A stretch of DNA of 64,000 bases. Origin: a bacterium (lineage in GTDB: Bacteria; Zhuqueibacterota; Zhuqueibacteria; Zhuqueibacterales; Geothermadaptataceae). The DNA lies in NCBI GenBank assembly GCA_024275575.1, contig JAJRYV010000076.1, forward strand, positions 62,001 to 126,000, written 5' to 3'. Made by a program: the position numbers and the translations under genes. The notes beneath the pieces are model-generated. The model was not told where the DNA came from. It searched no databases and saw nothing but the letters and a program-made list of their open reading frames with translations. Shown here one piece after another: positions 54,935 to 64,000 of this stretch (position 1 is the stretch's first letter; every line of letters begins with the position of its first letter).

Positions 54935-56454
54935 TTGCTTCCGGATAAATCAGGTTGATTGTCCATAGTTAACATTTTTTTCTGAATCCATTCGATTAAA
55001 AATCCAATGATGAGCAATTTCAACCAGTTCTTTTTGATGAATTCGGCGAATGGCGTTTCATTGGTTAATAAATAGAGCAAAAGCAAGCTGGCGCCGCCGA
55101 CAATAATATTTGCCATCCACATGCTGAGAAAGGGAGAATACAGGCCGCGATCGGCCAGGTCTTCTCCGGTGATGATCAGCGCCCAGTGCAAAATGAAAAA
55201 AAACAGTGAAATGCCCAGGCTCATACCAATTCCGCCCGAACGCGACATTGTCCCCAGCGCCATTCCGACGAGCACAAAAATGATACAGGCGAAGGGAATG
55301 GAGTATTTTTTATGCACCTCCACCATCAGCCGGTTGTTGCGCCGTTCGTTATGTTTGATACTGTTTGAATTGACTTTTAAGCTCGCAAGCAATGTTTTAT
55401 GTGATTTCAGCTGGTTTTTGACCGGCTGGCTCAGTTGGTTTTTCGTTGCCGGCGACGAAATTTCAGCTTTTCTCACACGTTTTCTCGCACGCAGCAATTC
55501 TTTTGTTTGCCCGTTTTTCACTGCCACGGAATCCGGCTTTGCCGGCAACGGCATGCCGAAACTGCTGCCGAAAATTTTTTTGAATTCAACTGCGATGAGG
55601 GTCTGCATCGTTTGTTGTTTTTGCGCGTTTTTAGCGAGATTTTTTTTCACTTCTGCTATCATTTCAGCAGCACTGAGTTCACGGTCGTTGCGGCGCACGC
55701 TGTTGGGTCGCGCCTGGAAAAACATGTCCGCGATATTGACCCGGATCACGAATTTGCTAAATTTCACCCGGGTAAATTCCCGCATATTTTTTAATGTGAT
55801 TTTCTGCATTTCCCCTTCGAAAAGGCGAATTTCCAGAATTCCGGTTTTTTCATTCGACCAAATTCGTCCGCGATCGGCGTTGATTGTGGCTATGGAGTGC
55901 AAATCACTGTAATCATTGATCATTACATTTTTCACAAGGGAAACATTGGCGCTATCCTGTTTTTCTTTTACCAGCAAACTGATGTTGTTCAGATCGTCAA
56001 ACCAGACGCCGGGTTCGATGCGCATCGCCGGTTTTTTATTGCCCATGTAGCGCATCAGCAGGCTCAGCCGGTGGTTGGAGTGCGGCAGCACATTATTATT
56101 GAACCAGACGAGACCGAGTGCGAGAAAAATTGAAGCAATGAGTGCCGGCCGTAATATTCGTAAAAAGCTGATACCGTTGGCTTTCATCGCAGTGATCTCA
56201 TTATCTGCGCTCATACGGCCGTAAACCATGAGGCTTGCGGTGAGTGTCGCCATGGGCACCGAGAGCGCAACGATCCAGCCCAGACTGAGACCGAAAAATT
56301 CGATGATGAGATTGGCCGGCAGGCCTTTGCTCAAAAAGCGGTTTAATTCCTTAAACAGCAGGTTTAAAATCCAGATCAGAGAAATAATTGAGAAGCTGAA
56401 GAAAAAGGGCCCAATATGCTGCCGCAGGATATAACGTGAGAGAACCGACATCAT
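54931..56454 (-). CDS. lptF: LptF/LptG family permease (probably LptF), with an extra inserted region
   Basis: The 507-residue permease has the conserved start SRYILRQHIGPFFFSFSIIS and the family pattern LSLGWIVALSVPMATLTASL, with three helices at each end. It is about 150 residues longer than usual because of a Lys, Gln and Asn-rich stretch between the jellyroll and the last three helices (about residues 270-375). The start is ATG 56454, with a second ATG at 56451. It is the first gene of a minus-strand unit with lptG and the methyltransferase. LptD is at 19401. Confidence 0.9.
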   Translation of the reverse strand: MMSVLSRYILRQHIGPFFFSFSIISLIWILNLLFKELNRFLSKGLPANLIIEFFGLSLGWIVALSVPMATLTASLMVYGRMSADNEITAMKANGISFLRILRPALIASIFLALGLVWFNNNVLPHSNHRLSLLMRYMGNKKPAMRIEPGVWFDDLNNISLLVKEKQDSANVSLVKNVMINDYSDLHSIATINADRGRIWSNEKTGILEIRLFEGEMQKITLKNMREFTRVKFSKFVIRVNIADMFFQARPNSVRRNDRELSAAEMIAEVKKNLAKNAQKQQTMQTLIAVEFKKIFGSSFGMPLPAKPDSVAVKNGQTKELLRARKRVRKAEISSPATKNQLSQPVKNQLKSHKTLLASLKVNSNSIKHNERRNNRLMVEVHKKYSIPFACIIFVLVGMALGTMSRSGGIGMSLGISLFFFILHWALIITGEDLADRGLYSPFLSMWMANIIVGGASLLLLYLLTNETPFAEFIKKNWLKLLIIGFLIEWIQKKMLTMDNQPDLSGSK

Positions 56455-56917
56455 TATTTTATCAAAAAAGTTTTGAATTTATTCATTTCTAAGCAGTTGA
56501 ATATACAAAACAAGAGCACCTTCTTCAATCGGAAATATGAAATAATCTAAAAGCACGAATTGCGGGAACTGCAAAATGCCGATAAGCGTATGAGATGGGT
56601 GTATACCGGGAAAATATTTTTTCTTGAAATTCTGTTGTTAAATATTTATTTTCCGAATTGTTTAAAGCCATTAACCCAAATGATAAACCGGAGAAACCTA
56701 TCGAGTCTTTGTTACACGAATAATCTATCCTGAAATATTGATACTGTTTTCGAGAAAAATCGGGGCCTTTTGCAGAAAACGAGATCGTTTTAACTGCCGG
56801 AAGTTTTAATAGAGTCAGATAAGTTTACAGCTGTTTTTCCGGCAAAACTCTACATGTAGTGTTTTTTGGGATTGATTAAATCCGGTTTTGTCGGCATTTA
56901 AGGGTTTATGGCTTAAT
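56455..56917. other. Divergent intergenic region between lptF and sprA
   Basis: These 463 bases have no coding potential that I can support. TTGAAA (56624-56629) and TATTTT (56647-56652), 17 bases apart, could be a weak sigma-70-type promoter toward sprA. A TGCCGGA/TCCGGCA inverted pair around 56797-56845 is loose. The region should contain both divergent promoters. No riboswitch or tRNA is recognised. Confidence 0.5.
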
Positions 56918-59900
56918 ATGAAAAAAAGTTTTTTAATTCCGGCAGCAATCTGCCTTCTCCATCTTTTTGTTTCCCCCAATACCGGATCCGGTCTTTTGGC
57001 GCAAATCATTCCCGGTTTCCAGGAAAGCGATAGCGGATTCGTCTGTTTTGATATCCGTTTTTTCAACGATCCCCGTGTTCCATTGCAGAACGAAACCCGT
57101 TATCTCGGCATGTCACTTGCGGGTTATCTCGGCGGATTTGGTTATAATAAACCGGGCAGTATTCAGCACAAGGCTCAGCTCGACAGCAGCGGCCAATTCA
57201 TCACGATTACACAATCGATCAAAGGTGTTCCAGTGCGCCTGCCACGGATAATTTCCCTCGGAGATTATAACCGAATTGAAAGCCGGCGCCGTATCGCAGA
57301 AAAATGGCGGGTTGCGGTGATGACCAATGTGCTCGAAGGACCAGCCGGGCGCCGGCGCGGCCCCGGTGGTTTGAACATCTCCATCCCGGTTCCCATCAAA
57401 AGCAAAACCTTTCAGAAAATTTTTGGTGGTGATAAGGTCGGTTTGAACGTACAGGGCGATATCAGCATCAAAGGAGGTTTTCGCAACGAAGACCGAAGCC
57501 AGGCGAAAACCACGCTGGCGCAGGGGTCGAATACCAATTTTAAAATGAACCAGACACAGCGATTCACCGTCACCGGAAAAATCGGTGAAAAAGTAACCGT
57601 CAATGTGGATCAGGATTCCGAGCGTTCGTTTGATTTTGATAATAATCTTAAATTGAATTATAAGGGATTTGATGACGAAATAATCGAGAGCATTGAGGCT
57701 GGCAATATTTCACTGGCGTTGCCGGGAACCCGTTTTGTTCGCGCCAGCGGTGGCAGCGCCGGTTTATTCGGCATCAAAACCAAGATTAAACTTGCTGACT
57801 TGAATCTGACTATCGTTGCCAGTCAGGAAAAAGGGGAAAGCAGCCAGTTGAGCATCAATGGCGGCGCTGCGAGCAACAAAACGACGATCCGGGATTTGGA
57901 TTTTAAAGAATTTACTTACTTTTTTCTCGATTCGAGCTACCGTGAGAATTATCAAAATTATTCGTCGAAATGGCTGCGCTATGCAATCGATGACCCCATC
58001 AAACGCATTTATGTTTATAAATCGACGACGGACTTAAAACGTGACGGCCTGGTTAAAGGCTGGGCGTTGCCCGACCCCTCGGTGAAAAGCGATACCAGTA
58101 AATCCGGCTCCAAGGAATATTTCCCCGGCAGTTTTATTCAGCTCGATTCGGAATCCGACTATTTTATCGAGACTGATATGGGATATATATACATGAGCCA
58201 GTCAGTGCAAAATGGTGAAGTTCTCGCTGTTGCATATGAACTTGAAAGCGGTCAAAAAATCGGCGATGTAGATTATGATCCTTTCAGCTCCGCCCCCATT
58301 TTTTTAAAAATACTCAAAACGCAAAGTCCGCACCCGGATGATGAATTCACCTGGGATTTGGCCTGGAAGAATGTTTATAGCCTCGGTAGCCGCAATATCC
58401 CACAGGAAGGATTCAAGCTGCGCATTCTTTTTCAGAGTTCCACCGGGCCGGAGCCCAATGCATCCACCGGTGAAACCTTTCTCCGCATTTTTGGGCTCGA
58501 TAATTACGATGCAAATGGCGATGCCAAACCCGATGATAAAATTGATATCGATCCCTATTTGATAAATTTATCACGTGGTGAACTGATTTTTCCCCATTTG
58601 GAACCGTTTAATCCGACCAAGCTTGGAGGCAATTTAAACGAAGAATCGACTCTGCCTGAAGATTTGCGCATCCCGGAAATATACGATCTCGAACGCACTG
58701 CGGTTGACCGCCGTTCAAAAACTAAATTTATTATCGAAGTTGAATCGCAAAACAAAAGTTCCACTTACCAGCTCGGTTTTAATGTCATCGAGAATTCGGA
58801 AAAAGTGATTGCCAACGGTCGTGAGTTGCAGCGCGGTATCGGTTATACGATCGAATACATGTCGGGAACCCTGACCATTCTCGACGAGCAGGCCACGACG
58901 CCGAATGCGAATCTGGATATTACCTACGAACGCAACCAGTTTTTTCAGCTCGATAAAAAAACCATGCTCGGCGCCCGTGCCGAATACAGATTCAGCCCTG
59001 ATCATTTTTTTGGTGCGACTTTCATGTACCTGAATGAACGAACATTGGATCAGAAGGTACGCGTCGGCAAAGGCCCAATGCGCAATATGATCTGGGATGT
59101 TAACGGTTCGTTCAAATTCAAGCCTAATTTCCTCACGCGTGCCCTCGATGCATTGCCACTCTTGCGCGCTGAAGCGGATTCCCGGCTTAATTTTGAGGGG
59201 GAGATCGCCCAGATTTTGCCCAACCCCAACACCTTGAACAATTCCAGCACCGGCGATAATCAGGGTGTGGCCTATATCGATGATTTTGAAGGTTCTGAAC
59301 GCCCAACTTCTCTCGGCATCACCCGAAAAGGCTGGACCGATGCTTCGGCGCCGGTAGCCATTCAGAGTCTTTTTAGCGACAAGCAGTATGCGATGGCGCA
59401 ACGCGGCAGGCTGATCTGGTACAATCCTTATACCCGCGTCCGCATCAATGATATTTGGCCCGAACGCGAAGTCAACAGTCAGACCGGTCAGCTCACTGAT
59501 ATTCTGATCATGGAGTTTACGCCTGCTGCATATCAGGACCGTGCTCTTGCCGAAAGTTGGAATGGTGTGATGCGCGCCCTGTCTACAGGTTATTTTAATC
59601 AAACGGAAAGCAAATTCCTCGAGGTCACCGTTGCCGGTGAAACCGGGGTTTTAAATATTGATCTTGGCATGATCTCTGAAGATGTGATTCCCAACGGCAA
59701 GCTGGATTCTGAAGATATCCCGGTTGGCGGTGTGCGCCTCGGCACCCTGGATGAGGGCGAAGACATCGGTCTTGATGGTATGCAAGGCAGCGATACCGGC
59801 GAAAATCCCGATTTCTGGGATATCAATGGCAATGGCACGCGTGAGGAATGGGAGCCCATCAGCAACGATGATTGGTCTTATTCGCAAAACTCTGCAAATT

Positions 59901-62900
59901 ACAGCCGTGTCAACGGTACGGAAAACAGCAAAAACGACGGCAGTCAGGTGCCGGATACTGAAGACCTGAACCGTAATAATGTCGTCGATCTCGTCAATAG
60001 TTATTTTTCCTATAAAATTAATCTCGATGATGAAAACCATCCCTATTTTGTCGGCTATACAAACCCCAACCAATCGAATGTCCGTAACCGCTATCGCGTT
60101 TATCAGATTCCGCTGAAAATTCTGTCGGGAGCTAATGATACGGAATATCGCTCCCTACAGGGAAAGCCGGATCTCTCGAATGTGCAATATGCCCGCTTGT
60201 GGATGACTGGCGTTGACACCACGAAAACAGTACGCATCAAAATTGCGGAAATCAACCTGACCGGTAATGACTGGAAGGAGCAGGGCGTTTCAGCAAGTGA
60301 GGATTTTGCTTCCTATCAACCGGCGGATGGCTCTACGATCGATGATGAGACGGTCTCGGTTTCCGTGCTTAATACGCATGAAAACCCGGATAATTATATC
60401 GAGCCGCCGGGGGTTTCCGGCGTCGTCGACCGTATCACCAAAGCGCGGGCAAAAGAACAGGCGCTGGTGCTCACTGTCAAAGATTTACAGCCGGGAGAAA
60501 ACGGGCTGGTGAAAAAAACTTTACTGCAACCGCAGGACTATATTTACTACAAAAAGCTGAAGATGTTTGTCGGCGCCTTTGGTGAAGGGTTGCCGCAGGA
60601 CACGGCGCAGGTCAGCCCAATCGAATTTTTTATCCGTTTCGGCAACGATGAAAATAATTTTTATGAAATCCGCGAACCGCTTTTTGGCCCCACAGCCTAT
60701 ACTCCAGTGGCGACAGAGATGTGGCATGAAGCCAATGAGCTTGATATCGAGTTATTCGAGCTTACCAGCATGAAACTGATGGGCGAGGGTGTGCATCCGC
60801 TGACGGCAGATTCCACGGAGCAGGTTTATGTAAAAAATGTAGGAAAAAAACAATACCGTTTTAAAGGCATTCCATCGATTTCGAATATTCGTATCATCTG
60901 GGCGGGAATCGTCAATAAATCGACGAGCCCATGGAACGGCCAGGTTTGGCTGAATGAGTTGCGTCTGTCCAACATTGAAAAGGAAAAAGGCATCGCTATG
61001 CGGGCAAATGTGGATTTTGGGCTATCCGACCTGTTTTCGGTCAATGCTGAAATCAATCGTAAGGATGCTGATTTTCACAATGTCGGCGAACGTTTCGGCA
61101 AAAAGAGCACGACGCAAGCCTATTCTGTGAACACCAGCTTGAAAGTGGATAAACTATTGCCCCAGAGTTGGGGGTTGAGCATTCCGGTCAGTGCAAATTA
61201 CTCAAAATCGAAGACGACGCCCAAATATGACCCATCTCTCGGTGATATTATACTGGAAGATTCGGGTGACGAAACACTCATTGAAGACAAGCTGACCCGC
61301 AGTGAGAACAAAGGGTTCAATATTTCCGTCAGCAAGGCAAAGAAATCACGCAAATTTTATATTAAATATACTCTCGATGCATTAAAGGGCAAAATCAACC
61401 ACACCCGTACAACACAAACGGGTCCGACGCTGAAACTGGGCAACGCACGCAACTGGGCCGGAAATTTAAATTACAACATCACTTTCGGACAAAAAACTTA
61501 TTTTAACCCGCTGAAATTTTTGAAAAATCTGCCGCTGGTGGGAAAATACAGTGAAACGAAATTGTATTATCTGCCGCGTTCTCTCTCTGCCGGCGCCAGC
61601 GGTGCTTCAAAATGGTCGGAACGGCAGACGCGAACACTGCAGGGTACTGATGGGAAATATACCTCTACCAGTACCAGAACGTTGAACCGCAATGCCAATA
61701 TGAATCTGAAATTGACAGATAAACTCTCGGGAAATATCAGCCGTACCTGGTTGGGGGATGTGCGTGGCGGCTGGTTGGAGTCATTCACGGCACAGAACGA
61801 TACCAGTCTCTACATCGACCGGTCAAAGTCGCAAAATTTCAAACTGGATTTCGCTCCGAATATTTTTAGCTTTTTTTCCCCATCCCTGAGCTATACGGCA
61901 AGTTATAAATTCTCCAACAACCCGGCGCAGAAAGAACGGGCGCTGAGCGCCTCGACAAATAATGTCCGCACCGTCTCGGGAACATTGAAATTGACACAGT
62001 TATTCAAGCGAAAGTCGTCAAAAACGAAAGGCCGAAAACCACCTTCTCAAAGAAAAAAACCGGGGCGGCGCCGACCGGGGCAAGCGCCTGAAGAAAACGA
62101 AAAGGGAAAGAAAGGTGATGAGCAGAAAAAAGAGCGCCCTAATCCGTTAAAGTTGTTAAAATCACTGATCACTAATATCGGTAGCGTCAAAGATATCAAG
62201 ATAAATTATACGGATCGCAACAACTTTACCAATACTGCCGTGATCACCGAGCCTGGTAACAAATACAGGTTTGGTTTTGTTGATAAAGCTTTTATCCGGG
62301 CAATCCCCACTGTCGCAACAGCTACCGGTAATCTGGTCAATATCAATAGTACAAAAACACTAAATATGTCGACAGGTTTTAAAATAGCGAAACATATTGA
62401 CATTGCATTGAAATATGATTTAAATGATCAAACGACGCAAAATACCCAGATAACCGGGAATTATTCATCTTCTGCTTTGCGCATTAAAAACGACAGGGGT
62501 GATACCAATGATGTTTTTATCCCGTTTCCTGATATAACATTGACCTGGAATGGTCTGGAAAAAATCGGCCCACTGAAAAAGTGGTTCAAAACGATCAACC
62601 TGAGCTCCAACTTCACTTTTAAATCAACGACTTATTGGCGCGAGCAAAAAGAATATAAGACCAAGGATGATTATCAGCTCAGCCAGCGGCCGCGGGTCCG
62701 TGCATCTTTGACGTTGAAAAACGGTATCAATTCAAATTTTGCCATGAATCATAGCGTCGGTGAAGGGCAGACTTATAACCAGAATGGAGATGTGGTTTTG
62801 CTAAATACAGGGGACCGAAACACTACGGATGATATCAGCTTTTCTGCGTCATACAGCAAACGCAAGGGTTTTTCACTGCCCTTTCCATTTCTGAAAAACA

Positions 62901-63166
62901 AGAAACTGGACAACAGCGTCGATATCAGCATCACTTATTCCAGCAGTAGCACAAAAACAGAGCGCTGGAATAAAGATGCCAATAAATGGGAAGTCTTCAC
63001 CTCCTCGGAGCGCTGGTCTTTTCAGCCGAAAATGACCTACAGTTTCAGTAGTCGCGTAAAAGGCGGAGTACAGTTTGAAATGGGGGCCAATAAATCAAAA
63101 CTCAGCGGTGAGACGAAAATTAAAGAATTGCTCATCGATGTTAATATTTCCATCCGCGGAAATTAA
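56918..63166 (+). CDS. sprA: Cell-surface protein SprA (type IX secretion outer-membrane translocon)
   Basis: The 2082-residue protein has a signal peptide (MKKSFLIPAAICLLHLFV), then the SprA N-terminal domain starting near FVCFDIRF...VPLQNETRYLG. Repeated segments follow: VNVDQDSERSFDFDNNLKL, RYAIDDPIKRIYVYK, NVIENSEKVIANGRELQRGI and FEGEIAQILPNP. Many beta-strands of a very large barrel lead to the C-terminus. SprA forms the translocon of the type IX system and is needed for gliding in Bacteroidota. Three EF-hand-like loops and one basic insertion (about 1697-1745) are separate findings. ATG 56918 is chosen over the longer frame from 56888 because it gives the signal peptide. No other type IX gene is in this window. 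Confidence 0.9.
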   Translation: MKKSFLIPAAICLLHLFVSPNTGSGLLAQIIPGFQESDSGFVCFDIRFFNDPRVPLQNETRYLGMSLAGYLGGFGYNKPGSIQHKAQLDSSGQFITITQSIKGVPVRLPRIISLGDYNRIESRRRIAEKWRVAVMTNVLEGPAGRRRGPGGLNISIPVPIKSKTFQKIFGGDKVGLNVQGDISIKGGFRNEDRSQAKTTLAQGSNTNFKMNQTQRFTVTGKIGEKVTVNVDQDSERSFDFDNNLKLNYKGFDDEIIESIEAGNISLALPGTRFVRASGGSAGLFGIKTKIKLADLNLTIVASQEKGESSQLSINGGAASNKTTIRDLDFKEFTYFFLDSSYRENYQNYSSKWLRYAIDDPIKRIYVYKSTTDLKRDGLVKGWALPDPSVKSDTSKSGSKEYFPGSFIQLDSESDYFIETDMGYIYMSQSVQNGEVLAVAYELESGQKIGDVDYDPFSSAPIFLKILKTQSPHPDDEFTWDLAWKNVYSLGSRNIPQEGFKLRILFQSSTGPEPNASTGETFLRIFGLDNYDANGDAKPDDKIDIDPYLINLSRGELIFPHLEPFNPTKLGGNLNEESTLPEDLRIPEIYDLERTAVDRRSKTKFIIEVESQNKSSTYQLGFNVIENSEKVIANGRELQRGIGYTIEYMSGTLTILDEQATTPNANLDITYERNQFFQLDKKTMLGARAEYRFSPDHFFGATFMYLNERTLDQKVRVGKGPMRNMIWDVNGSFKFKPNFLTRALDALPLLRAEADSRLNFEGEIAQILPNPNTLNNSSTGDNQGVAYIDDFEGSERPTSLGITRKGWTDASAPVAIQSLFSDKQYAMAQRGRLIWYNPYTRVRINDIWPEREVNSQTGQLTDILIMEFTPAAYQDRALAESWNGVMRALSTGYFNQTESKFLEVTVAGETGVLNIDLGMISEDVIPNGKLDSEDIPVGGVRLGTLDEGEDIGLDGMQGSDTGENPDFWDINGNGTREEWEPISNDDWSYSQNSANYSRVNGTENSKNDGSQVPDTEDLNRNNVVDLVNSYFSYKINLDDENHPYFVGYTNPNQSNVRNRYRVYQIPLKILSGANDTEYRSLQGKPDLSNVQYARLWMTGVDTTKTVRIKIAEINLTGNDWKEQGVSASEDFASYQPADGSTIDDETVSVSVLNTHENPDNYIEPPGVSGVVDRITKARAKEQALVLTVKDLQPGENGLVKKTLLQPQDYIYYKKLKMFVGAFGEGLPQDTAQVSPIEFFIRFGNDENNFYEIREPLFGPTAYTPVATEMWHEANELDIELFELTSMKLMGEGVHPLTADSTEQVYVKNVGKKQYRFKGIPSISNIRIIWAGIVNKSTSPWNGQVWLNELRLSNIEKEKGIAMRANVDFGLSDLFSVNAEINRKDADFHNVGERFGKKSTTQAYSVNTSLKVDKLLPQSWGLSIPVSANYSKSKTTPKYDPSLGDIILEDSGDETLIEDKLTRSENKGFNISVSKAKKSRKFYIKYTLDALKGKINHTRTTQTGPTLKLGNARNWAGNLNYNITFGQKTYFNPLKFLKNLPLVGKYSETKLYYLPRSLSAGASGASKWSERQTRTLQGTDGKYTSTSTRTLNRNANMNLKLTDKLSGNISRTWLGDVRGGWLESFTAQNDTSLYIDRSKSQNFKLDFAPNIFSFFSPSLSYTASYKFSNNPAQKERALSASTNNVRTVSGTLKLTQLFKRKSSKTKGRKPPSQRKKPGRRRPGQAPEENEKGKKGDEQKKERPNPLKLLKSLITNIGSVKDIKINYTDRNNFTNTAVITEPGNKYRFGFVDKAFIRAIPTVATATGNLVNINSTKTLNMSTGFKIAKHIDIALKYDLNDQTTQNTQITGNYSSSALRIKNDRGDTNDVFIPFPDITLTWNGLEKIGPLKKWFKTINLSSNFTFKSTTYWREQKEYKTKDDYQLSQRPRVRASLTLKNGINSNFAMNHSVGEGQTYNQNGDVVLLNTGDRNTTDDISFSASYSKRKGFSLPFPFLKNKKLDNSVDISITYSSSSTKTERWNKDANKWEVFTSSERWSFQPKMTYSFSSRVKGGVQFEMGANKSKLSGETKIKELLIDVNISIRGN

Positions 63167-63188
63167 TATTCCTGATGTTGGAGAACAT

Positions 63189-64000
63189 ATGTCGAATACT
63201 TTATTTCACCAGCGAAAGTTTTTGCTGGTTTTGTTTTTTCTTGCCCCAGTTTTTTTTTCCTGCGATGATAAACCGGCGCGCATCCGTGATGTGCCGGAAT
63301 TTAATGCGCAATCAGCGTTTGCTGACCTCGAAAGACAGGTTGCCTTCGGCCCGCGCGTACCAGGGACCGAAGCCCATGCCCAATGTTTGTCCATGCTCAA
63401 AGATTCACTCGCTGCTTGCGGTGCTCGCATCAATTTACAGGTTTTCGAGCATTACATTGCCAAAACCGGCGAGAAAGTCGAACTCACCAACATCATCGCC
63501 AGTTTTTATCCGGCGAAAAAAAATCGCATGCTTTTGGCCGCCCATTGGGATACGCGCCCGTGGGCGGATTCGGAACCGGACTCGGCAAAACACATGCTCG
63601 CTGTTCCCGGAGCAAATGACGGCGCTTCCGGTGTGGCTGTGCTGCTGCAAATCGCGCGTAACCTGCGTGTAAAAGAACCACCGGTCGGCGTCGATATCGT
63701 ACTGTTTGACGGGGAAGATTTCGGCAGCCATGGCCAGGACGAAAGCTGGGCTGTGGGTTCGCAGTATTTCGCCCGCAACAAAGATGTACGCTACAACCCG
63801 TTTCTCGGTGTGCTGCTGGACATGATCGGCGATAAAGACTTGCGTATTCTCAAAGAAGGCTTCTCAATGCAGTTTGCTCCTGATGTTGTCAATATCGTCT
63901 GGAGCTATGCTGCGCGCCTTGGTCTCAATGCTTTTTCAAACGAACGCATGGGCCCGGTTACCGATGATCATGTCGCCTTGCTGAAGGTCGGTATTCCCTG
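63189..64000 (+). CDS. M28-family zinc peptidase lipoprotein (3' end outside window)
   Basis: This frame is open from ATG 63189 to the window edge, giving 270 visible residues. GGAG stands 6 bases upstream. The lipoprotein signal ends in a lipobox-like FFSC. The domain of M28 aminopeptidases and glutaminyl-peptide cyclotransferases follows, with metal-binding motifs AAHWDTRPWAD, GANDGASG and VLFDGEDFG all present. Such enzymes remove or cyclise N-terminal residues. It lies 22 bases after sprA, so co-transcription is likely. The ORF in another frame at 63175-63672 is a shadow. Confidence 0.88.
   Translation, partial: MSNTLFHQRKFLLVLFFLAPVFFSCDDKPARIRDVPEFNAQSAFADLERQVAFGPRVPGTEAHAQCLSMLKDSLAACGARINLQVFEHYIAKTGEKVELTNIIASFYPAKKNRMLLAAHWDTRPWADSEPDSAKHMLAVPGANDGASGVAVLLQIARNLRVKEPPVGVDIVLFDGEDFGSHGQDESWAVGSQYFARNKDVRYNPFLGVLLDMIGDKDLRILKEGFSMQFAPDVVNIVWSYAARLGLNAFSNERMGPVTDDHVALLKVGIP

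Noticed and set aside
56455-56917. Riboswitch before sprA
   Set aside because: No conserved cyclic-di-GMP, cobalamin, TPP or other riboswitch core was recognised. The only stem is short with a large loop.
59651-60073. Long minus-strand ORFs opposite sprA (also 58715-59602)
   Set aside because: They are antisense to a well-supported coding frame and look like translations of its complementary strand.

Overview
The window is a dense stretch of chromosome from a Gram-negative (diderm) bacterium, most likely of the Fibrobacterota-Chlorobiota-Bacteroidota (FCB) superphylum and perhaps near Calditrichota. This placement is an inference from gene content. The window carries a SprA-family outer-membrane protein (type IX secretion/gliding), LptD plus LptF/LptG (lipopolysaccharide export), an ExbB/ExbD/AgmX-type energised envelope module, bactofilin with an M23 peptidase, a complete F-type ATP synthase operon, and a PcrB/geranylgeranylglyceryl-phosphate-synthase homologue typical of this superphylum. 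No plasmid, prophage, CRISPR array, rRNA or tRNA was seen.

Layout. 1-6410: the dnaX 3' end with ybaB and recR, then pgsA-pgpA (phosphatidylglycerol synthesis), cinA, thpR, recA and recX. 6606-15689: alaS (interrupted by an in-frame TAA), the GGGP synthase homologue, a PHP-type phosphatase, a BatA/VWA membrane protein, hflX, and a sigma-54 activator (also interrupted by an in-frame TAA). 15732-17414: a secreted beta-propeller protein closed by a strong terminator. 17415-18073: a degenerate island with an inverted repeat and a remnant of a type IIG restriction-modification gene. 18074-25394: rarA-lptD, parA-parB, M23 peptidase-bactofilin. 25426-32505: atpZ-I-B-E-F-H-A-G-D-C and a terminator. 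32715-39723: a tightly coupled six-gene envelope module (giant TPR protein, small exported protein, ExbB, two ExbDs, AgmX/TonB-like protein). 39897-48235: aspS, a highly expressed small lipoprotein plus LysM protein, then phoH-pgpH-ybeY-corC. 48261-50841: a GalT-like protein without its catalytic histidines, sfsA, a CPXCG zinc protein, and greA on the minus strand. 50842-51545: an intergenic region full of inverted repeats, including a MITE-like element. 51546-56454: mutY-clpS, and on the minus strand lptF-lptG-methyltransferase. 56918-64000: sprA and the start of an M28-peptidase lipoprotein.

How the genes work together. Much of the window serves the cell envelope: phospholipid head groups (pgsA/pgpA), LPS transport (lptD, lptF, lptG), peptidoglycan and cell shape (M23, bactofilin, LysM), a proton-driven trans-envelope machine (ExbB/D/AgmX/TPR) and SprA. 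The rest is information processing (dnaX, recR, recA, recX, rarA, mutY, ybaB, parAB, alaS, aspS, greA, ybeY, hflX, phoH) and the ATP synthase.

Points needing a second look. Three normally intact genes are each broken by what could be one transition: alaS (in-frame TAA), the sigma-54 activator (in-frame TAA just before its DNA-binding helix) and mutY (ATA where a start codon should follow a good Shine-Dalgarno). Consensus error, recent decay or non-standard decoding cannot be told apart from sequence alone. The most promising undescribed system is the six-gene ExbB/ExbD/ExbD/AgmX/TPR module, in which one ExbD has Asn in place of the proton-carrying Asp.
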